Shown here one piece after another: positions 60,094 through 64,000 of a stretch of 64,000 nt of DNA. Origin of the DNA: Candidatus Acidiferrum typicum. GTDB taxonomy: Bacteria > Acidobacteriota > Terriglobia > Acidiferrales > UBA7541. Position 1 is the stretch's first letter. Every line of letters begins with the position of its first letter. Position numbers and translations under genes: made by a program. A model generated the notes under the pieces. That model saw only the letters and a list, made by a program, of their open reading frames with translations, had not been told where the DNA came from and did not search any database. The stretch covers positions 1 to 64,000 of the forward strand of contig JAOAPV010000055.1 of NCBI GenBank assembly GCA_025463055.1. The letters are read 5' to 3'.

Positions 60094-61812
60094 TCAAAAC
60101 TTTACGAGGATCGACAGGTTGATGCGGTTCTCGATCTTCTTCAAATCAGGCGTAAAACCCGGCACAAATGCTCCCGGCGATCCGCAAATATTTTCGACGA
60201 TAGGAGCAGTCGGGCAGGACGGCGTAACTCCTCCAGGTCCCGAGAAGTACGGCGTATTCGCCGCGCGGTGATCGAACTCCCCGCGAAAAGTAATGTACTG
60301 GCTGGGCATGTAGTCAAATGTTCCGGAAGCGTCCCATGCCTTGAACTGGTCCCCTGGATTTTCCGTAAAGTAGGGCGTGCCCGAAGCCGCCGTCGCGCCG
60401 TTGATCGGCGGCAGTAGCACCAAATAGCGTCCCGGGTTGTTTATTTTGCCGCCTCCCAGAGTCAGACCGTAGCGGTCATGGTTAAACCAGAGGCGGTTGT
60501 AAAACATGAAACCCAGGAAATCTTGCTTTGGGCCCTTCGCGGAGTTCCCCCAGCAGCTCACGCCACCTCCGTGTTCGCATCCGATGTCGCCGGTCAGAGA
60601 GAAAGCCGCTTTGCTGAGAAAACTTTCCGGGCGGTCCAAGTACTTGATCTCAATGCTGTCATCGCTGTGGTAACGGATACGGCCCTGGACTCCCAGTGCC
60701 TCTTCACCCAAGGCATACTGATTCCCTAGGACAGAAAGCCAGCCAGTCGGACGCCACAGGATCTGCAATCCAAATCCGGGCCGACCGTTAAATCGACCAT
60801 ACGATTGCCATCCGTTAGTGAACCAAGGCTCGATCTTCAGATGTTCTGTCGGGAAAATCTGCACGCGCACGCCGTTGAAAAACCACGGCGTATTCGAAGA
60901 GACGTACGACGGCTGGTACGCCCAGTTGTCGAATTGGTAGTAGCTGAAAAGCCCGATGTACGACATGAAGATCCCCGCGTCCACGTTGATCCCATGCAGC
61001 GCGTTGAAGTGGTAGCCACCGTAAGCCTCAGAAATATACCGGTACGCATTGTCGAGCTGCCACTGACCGCGCGCTGGGCTGGCGTCATTCCGCGGGGTGG
61101 TCTGCGAATACATACCGAACTGCGTCATCAGGCGAGCCCGCACGTTGTCGTAGTGGAAGTCGCCACCAACGCCCAACTGCGTCACCTGGACTTCGCCGTG
61201 CCGGAAGACCTCGCTCGACCCGCCTATCGTGTCATCCTTGGGATGGTTAAAACTGTAGTTGTAATCCACGTCGGCCCTTATCTCTGGCGTAAAGAAACTG
61301 GTGGCGTACGGCGTATCTTTGGTGCGTGAGTTGCCATTCAGCCAGGTGAAATCGGCAAACGCGAAGGGATCGGCCTTTCCCGGTTTCGCAGCGCCCGATT
61401 TGCCCTTTTCGGTAGCTTGTGGCCCGGCCGCTATCAGTCGATCGTTGGAAACGGAGTCCGAGTTCGCCGGCATCGCCGCAGCGCTGACGCTTGGGGCGAT
61501 CGCTGCAACCTCCGATGCGGCTGCGGTCGCTGAAGATAGCTGCGCGGCAGACACGTCCGCGGCAGGAGATGGGTTGGAGTTGTCTTTGGACTCGAGGTCG
61601 GCAACGCGCTTTTCCAGTTGCTCAACGCGATCCAGCAGCCAACGCTCGCGCTCTGTCAATGGAGCGGGCGCATCAACCTTTACGGCCACGCGCTTGGCCG
61701 GAGGTTCATTCTTGCCATTATCGTCTGTGGACGCAAAAACGGAAATCGTGCTCCCGCAAAATACTGTGACCAACAGGAACGACACAATTTTTTTATGGCC
61801 GAAAATCCGCAT
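60094..61812 (-). CDS. Bbp2-type outer-membrane porin upstream of the kdp operon
   Basis: This 572-aa protein has a signal peptide (KKIVSFLLVTVFCGSTISVF, cleavage near ASA/T), then a coiled-coil stretch (LTERERWLLDRVEQLEKRVA) and an Ala/Ser linker. From about residue 150 a beta barrel has many aromatic strands (ADFTWLNGNSRTKDTPYATS, TQLGVGGDFHYDNVRARLMT, YGGYHFNALHGINVDAGIFM, YGLTLGGGKINNPGRYLVLL), ending NLSILVKF. This matches OmpL-like porin-2 (bbp2) proteins, which commonly precede kdp genes in Acidobacteria and related groups. It may admit ions to the periplasm for KdpFABC. GGAGAG precedes ATG 61812. Confidence 0.82.
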   Translation of the reverse strand: MRIFGHKKIVSFLLVTVFCGSTISVFASTDDNGKNEPPAKRVAVKVDAPAPLTERERWLLDRVEQLEKRVADLESKDNSNPSPAADVSAAQLSSATAAASEVAAIAPSVSAAAMPANSDSVSNDRLIAAGPQATEKGKSGAAKPGKADPFAFADFTWLNGNSRTKDTPYATSFFTPEIRADVDYNYSFNHPKDDTIGGSSEVFRHGEVQVTQLGVGGDFHYDNVRARLMTQFGMYSQTTPRNDASPARGQWQLDNAYRYISEAYGGYHFNALHGINVDAGIFMSYIGLFSYYQFDNWAYQPSYVSSNTPWFFNGVRVQIFPTEHLKIEPWFTNGWQSYGRFNGRPGFGLQILWRPTGWLSVLGNQYALGEEALGVQGRIRYHSDDSIEIKYLDRPESFLSKAAFSLTGDIGCEHGGGVSCWGNSAKGPKQDFLGFMFYNRLWFNHDRYGLTLGGGKINNPGRYLVLLPPINGATAASGTPYFTENPGDQFKAWDASGTFDYMPSQYITFRGEFDHRAANTPYFSGPGGVTPSCPTAPIVENICGSPGAFVPGFTPDLKKIENRINLSILVKF

Positions 61813-61949
61813 TCTTCTCTCCTAACCTCTCTTCCGCAAATCTTCCGCAAACTCAGTGACCTCGTGATCTTCCTGGGGGCCATTTTCAACGAACGGAATC
61901 GCTTTCAGCACAACTTAGCGAACAGCGCCTGAGAAAGTCCTGAGAGGTT

Positions 61950-61965
61950 TGTAAAGAATCTATAA
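61950..61965 (-). promoter_or_regulatory. KdpE-box-like sequence upstream of the porin-kdp operon
   Basis: On the minus strand the sequence reads TTATAGATTCTTTACA. The E. coli KdpE site, as I remember it, contains TTATACTTTTTTTACA, giving 13 of 16 matches. It lies 138 bp upstream of the porin start and is oriented towards the kdp genes. It is AT-rich and short, so chance is possible. Confidence 0.35.
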
Positions 61966-62036
61966 GGTCAGCCATACATACCAGACAGGACAGGCACTTA
62001 GCGGAAAGTCTGGAGCGAAACAAAACCCAACTGAAA

Positions 62037-62282
62037 CTAGTGTGCAGATTGCGCGCGGTCTAGCATCCGACTGCTAATTTCGTTAAATTCAGACACCAGC
62101 GCGCCGGTATTTCTTCCAGCCACGGTCGCCGCATCTATCTCGGTGCCTAACAATATGACCGTCGCAAGGTCAGCGCTGCATTCAAGGCAGAATTTGTCCT
62201 TCCTTCCCAGTAGCTCCATGAGTTCCGTAACACGGCCACAGACGCTACAGTGGCCAATCAAATCCTGTTCAGTCATCTCCAT
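62037..62282 (-). CDS. Small zinc-ribbon-like hypothetical protein (81 aa)
   Basis: The product has two Cys pairs, CSVCG (residues 12-16) and CLEC (about residues 32-35), spaced like a zinc knuckle, followed by a helical segment ending SSRMLDRAQSAH. ATG 62282 is used; an internal ATG two codons later is an alternative and no strong ribosome site was found. It stands alone upstream of the porin-kdp operon, on the same strand, at 224 bp. No family recognised; it may be a small regulator or metal-binding protein. Confidence 0.5.
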   Translation of the reverse strand: MEMTEQDLIGHCSVCGRVTELMELLGRKDKFCLECSADLATVILLGTEIDAATVAGRNTGALVSEFNEISSRMLDRAQSAH

Positions 62283-62664
62283 GTCAAATGACCTGCCTGT
62301 CCTTTCTCAGGATGTTTTGTCCCAATATTGCGGCGCCTTGAATCGGTTTTCGCCGGACCTAAGGTCGCCGAATCACGGTTAAATCGTAAGAAATGACGTG
62401 TCAGAAAGTCCTGACCGTTTCATTAGGAAACTGTGAGCCTTCAAGGCGGAGGCAGGAATTTCACGAAGGACATCGTTCGCTTAGCCCATGACCTTCCAAG
62501 TCATAGTCGTCGCCGACCGCAGTCGTACGCAGTATCTCGGCTATCCAATTTGCGCAACTTATCACAGACAGTAAAACAAACAATTTAACTAATTAGAGCG
62601 AGGAGCGTCCAACGGGGTGTAACAAAGAAGTAGCCCAACGGCACAAAAGAAAGGCCTAAAGAAC
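62283..62664. other. Intergenic region before the MBL-fold gene
   Basis: No ORF with protein character is visible. It should hold the divergent promoters of the zinc-ribbon gene and the MBL-fold gene. One repeat, AGAAAGTCCTGA at 62403-62414, matches 61932-61943 exactly on the other side of the zinc-ribbon gene. Confidence 0.5.
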
Positions 62665-63693
62665 ATGAAGCTCAATTTCTTACGGAAGCCAACCTCCCGG
62701 CGCGAGATGTTACGAGATTCAGTCGCGGTGGCGGGCAGCGCTCTCCTGGCGCACCTCCTTCCCGCGACGCTGCACCGCGCGTCCGCAGCGAGCTATGCGC
62801 AACAAGAGCCTTCGGCGGCCGACCTACTGGCGAGTATGCGCGCCAAGTTCAACGCCGCTCCCATCCAAACGCAAAAGCTTGCTGACAATGTGACAATGCT
62901 CTCCGGCCCCGGCGGAAGTGTGGTAGTCCTCAACGGCGCCGACGGCAAATTCGTCGTGGACACTTTCGTTGCGCCCGCCTGGCCCAAGTTCAAAGAGGCT
63001 CTCGACGGCCTTGGCAACGCCCCGGTGAAATACGTCATCGACACCCACTGGCACTTCGACCATACCGATAACAACGCGCGTCTTCACGCCGCAGGCGCCA
63101 CGGTCCTTGCCCACGAAAACACTAAGAAGCGCATGTCCGAACCGCATGATCTGCCGGTCTTGTATCGAGGACCAGATGGCGCCCTGGCCGGCTTGCATTT
63201 CGACCCCTCGCCCGCGGAGGCCTTGCCGCAGCACACCTTCGCCACCAGTTACCAGTTGCAAGCCAATGGCGAAACCGTCGCGCTACAACACGTTGCTCCC
63301 GCGCATACGGACACGGACATCTACGTTCATTTTCAAAAAGCCAACGTGATTCAGATGGGCGACTTGTTTTTCAACGGCATGTATCCCTACATCGACCCCG
63401 GCACGGGCGGCAAAATCGACGGCGTAATCGCCGCCGCCGACAAGATTCTCTCGCTCGCCGGCAATGACACCAAGATTGTTCCGGGGCATGGCCCGCTCGC
63501 CAACAAAGTAGACCTCACGAGATTCCGGGATATGCTCATTACTTCGCGCGATCGCGTTCAGAAATTGAAGTCCTCGGGAAAATCCGCCCAGGAAGCCCTC
63601 GCCGAAAAGCCATTCGCCGATCTTGATCCCGTCTGGGGTAAAGGCATCATCAACTCCGATCAGTTCGTCCAAGTCGTGTATCTGGTCGTCTGA
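62665..63693 (+). CDS. Exported MBL-fold metallo-hydrolase
   Basis: The product is 342 aa. The N-terminus has a twin-arginine-like pattern (SRREMLRDSVAVAGSALLAH), so Tat export is likely. The metallo-beta-lactamase fold is marked by HWHFDH (His128, His130, Asp132, His133), then PAHTDTDIYVHF (third His), MGDLFFNGMYP and VPGHGPLANK. These ligands bind two zinc ions. The substrate class (lactam, lactone, thioester) cannot be told from the motifs. The alpha/beta hydrolase gene follows 65 bp downstream, so the two may be transcribed together. Confidence 0.88.
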   Translation: MKLNFLRKPTSRREMLRDSVAVAGSALLAHLLPATLHRASAASYAQQEPSAADLLASMRAKFNAAPIQTQKLADNVTMLSGPGGSVVVLNGADGKFVVDTFVAPAWPKFKEALDGLGNAPVKYVIDTHWHFDHTDNNARLHAAGATVLAHENTKKRMSEPHDLPVLYRGPDGALAGLHFDPSPAEALPQHTFATSYQLQANGETVALQHVAPAHTDTDIYVHFQKANVIQMGDLFFNGMYPYIDPGTGGKIDGVIAAADKILSLAGNDTKIVPGHGPLANKVDLTRFRDMLITSRDRVQKLKSSGKSAQEALAEKPFADLDPVWGKGIINSDQFVQVVYLVV

Positions 63694-63758
63694 GCTTTCG
63701 GCTGAGTATTTTCCTGACCAACAATCCGTTAAATCAATTCGCAAAAAGGAGCGACAAA

Positions 63759-64000
63759 ATGAAGAATTTAATGACGACTACGCGAGTAATTCGAGGAATC
63801 CCTCAGTTCCTATGCGTTCTGCTGCTGACCTGCGGCACGCTCTCAGCGCAGAACCAAGAGCATCGCATTCGCAACATTGTTCTAGTTCACGGCGCCTGGG
63901 CAGATGGTTCTGGCTGGAAAGGCGTTTACGACATTCTTGTCAAAGACGGGTATAAGGTCAGCATTGTCCAGGAGCCCGAAACCTCCTTTAAAGAGGACGT
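63759..64000 (+). CDS. Exported alpha/beta hydrolase (3' truncated by window end)
   Basis: ATG 63759 is preceded by AAAAAGGA. Eighty residues are visible: a signal peptide (RVIRGIPQFLCVLLLTCGTL, cleavage near LSAQ), then NIVLVHGAWADGSGWKGVYD. The HGAWADGSxW phrase with its oxyanion-hole His-Gly is typical of alpha/beta hydrolases related to esterases of the YcjY/AB_hydrolase_6 type. The nucleophile elbow and catalytic His lie beyond the window. It follows the MBL-fold gene at 65 bp on the same strand. Confidence 0.85.
   Translation, partial: MKNLMTTTRVIRGIPQFLCVLLLTCGTLSAQNQEHRIRNIVLVHGAWADGSGWKGVYDILVKDGYKVSIVQEPETSFKED

Overview
The window reads as chromosomal DNA of a Gram-negative soil bacterium, most probably an Acidobacteriota (Terriglobia-type) genome. 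This rests on gene content: lipoproteins built from Ig-like modules with the acidobacterial G-G-N-S-T-V-G-T-I ... Y-T-A-P pattern, a BamA with five POTRA repeats, a kdp operon led by a bbp2-type porin, an HpnI-type glycosyltransferase, an ECF42/DGPF pair, and a GC-rich coding style with GTG and TTG starts. No rRNA, complete prophage or CRISPR array was seen. Two intact tRNA genes are present (Gln-TTG, Ser-GGA), plus one degenerate tRNA-Gly-like sequence.

Layout. 1-4.5 kb: the 3' end of a Gln-rich tandem-repeat protein, several small stress-type membrane proteins (DUF3309, DUF3185), a Zn-dependent phospholipase C-like protein, a SYLF protein and a Crp/Fnr regulator. 4.6-11.6 kb: housekeeping metabolism (MsrA, an atypical SDR, an ACT protein, an M1 aminopeptidase with HEAT repeats, and a glycerate dehydrogenase/glycerate 2-kinase pair). 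11.69-15.84 kb: a block bounded by a perfect 23-bp inverted repeat that holds a DGPF protein, an ECF42 sigma factor, a small membrane protein, an SDR and a DUF899 protein, all on the minus strand. Just outside its right end lies a strong promoter followed about 80 bp later by an intrinsic terminator, which could be a small RNA gene. 16-19 kb: cupin, then a second sigma/anti-sigma operon. 19-23.5 kb: SDR, a GMC oxidoreductase with its small subunit, and an Hsp20. 23.5-28 kb: a MacB-like ABC export operon with an HlyD-type adaptor.

28-38.5 kb: tRNA-Gln, tRNA-Ser, a possible integrase remnant, then an envelope glycolipid region: paired SMR/EamA-like half-transporters, an HpnI-like glycosyltransferase, a UDP-sulfoquinovose synthase, a UPF0104 flippase-like protein, an ArnT-like GT39 and an asparagine synthase. 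It ends in a decayed zone with a tRNA-Gly relic and a truncated SpoIIE-type phosphatase. 38.7-49.8 kb: a Spy-like protein, an outer-membrane barrel, and a long minus-strand run bamA - giant beta-propeller lipoprotein - Ig/trypsin-fold lipoprotein. 50.1-52.3 kb: a CpxR/CpxA-like two-component pair divergent from bamA, with phased GTAAA-type boxes between them. 52.4-62 kb: a UPF0182 membrane protein and a kdp operon (microprotein, kdpF, kdpA, kdpB, kdpC) downstream of a porin. 62.6-64 kb: an exported MBL-fold hydrolase and the start of an exported alpha/beta hydrolase.

Common theme: envelope maintenance and stress (BamA, Cpx-like pair, Spy-like protein, MacB export, lipid glycosylation, potassium import). 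The features that best merit follow-up are the inverted-repeat-bounded sigma cassette, the putative small RNA beside it, the Ig-trypsin lipoprotein with a duplicated C-terminal domain, and the sulfoquinovose synthase cluster. Function assignments come from reading motifs by eye; no database search was run.
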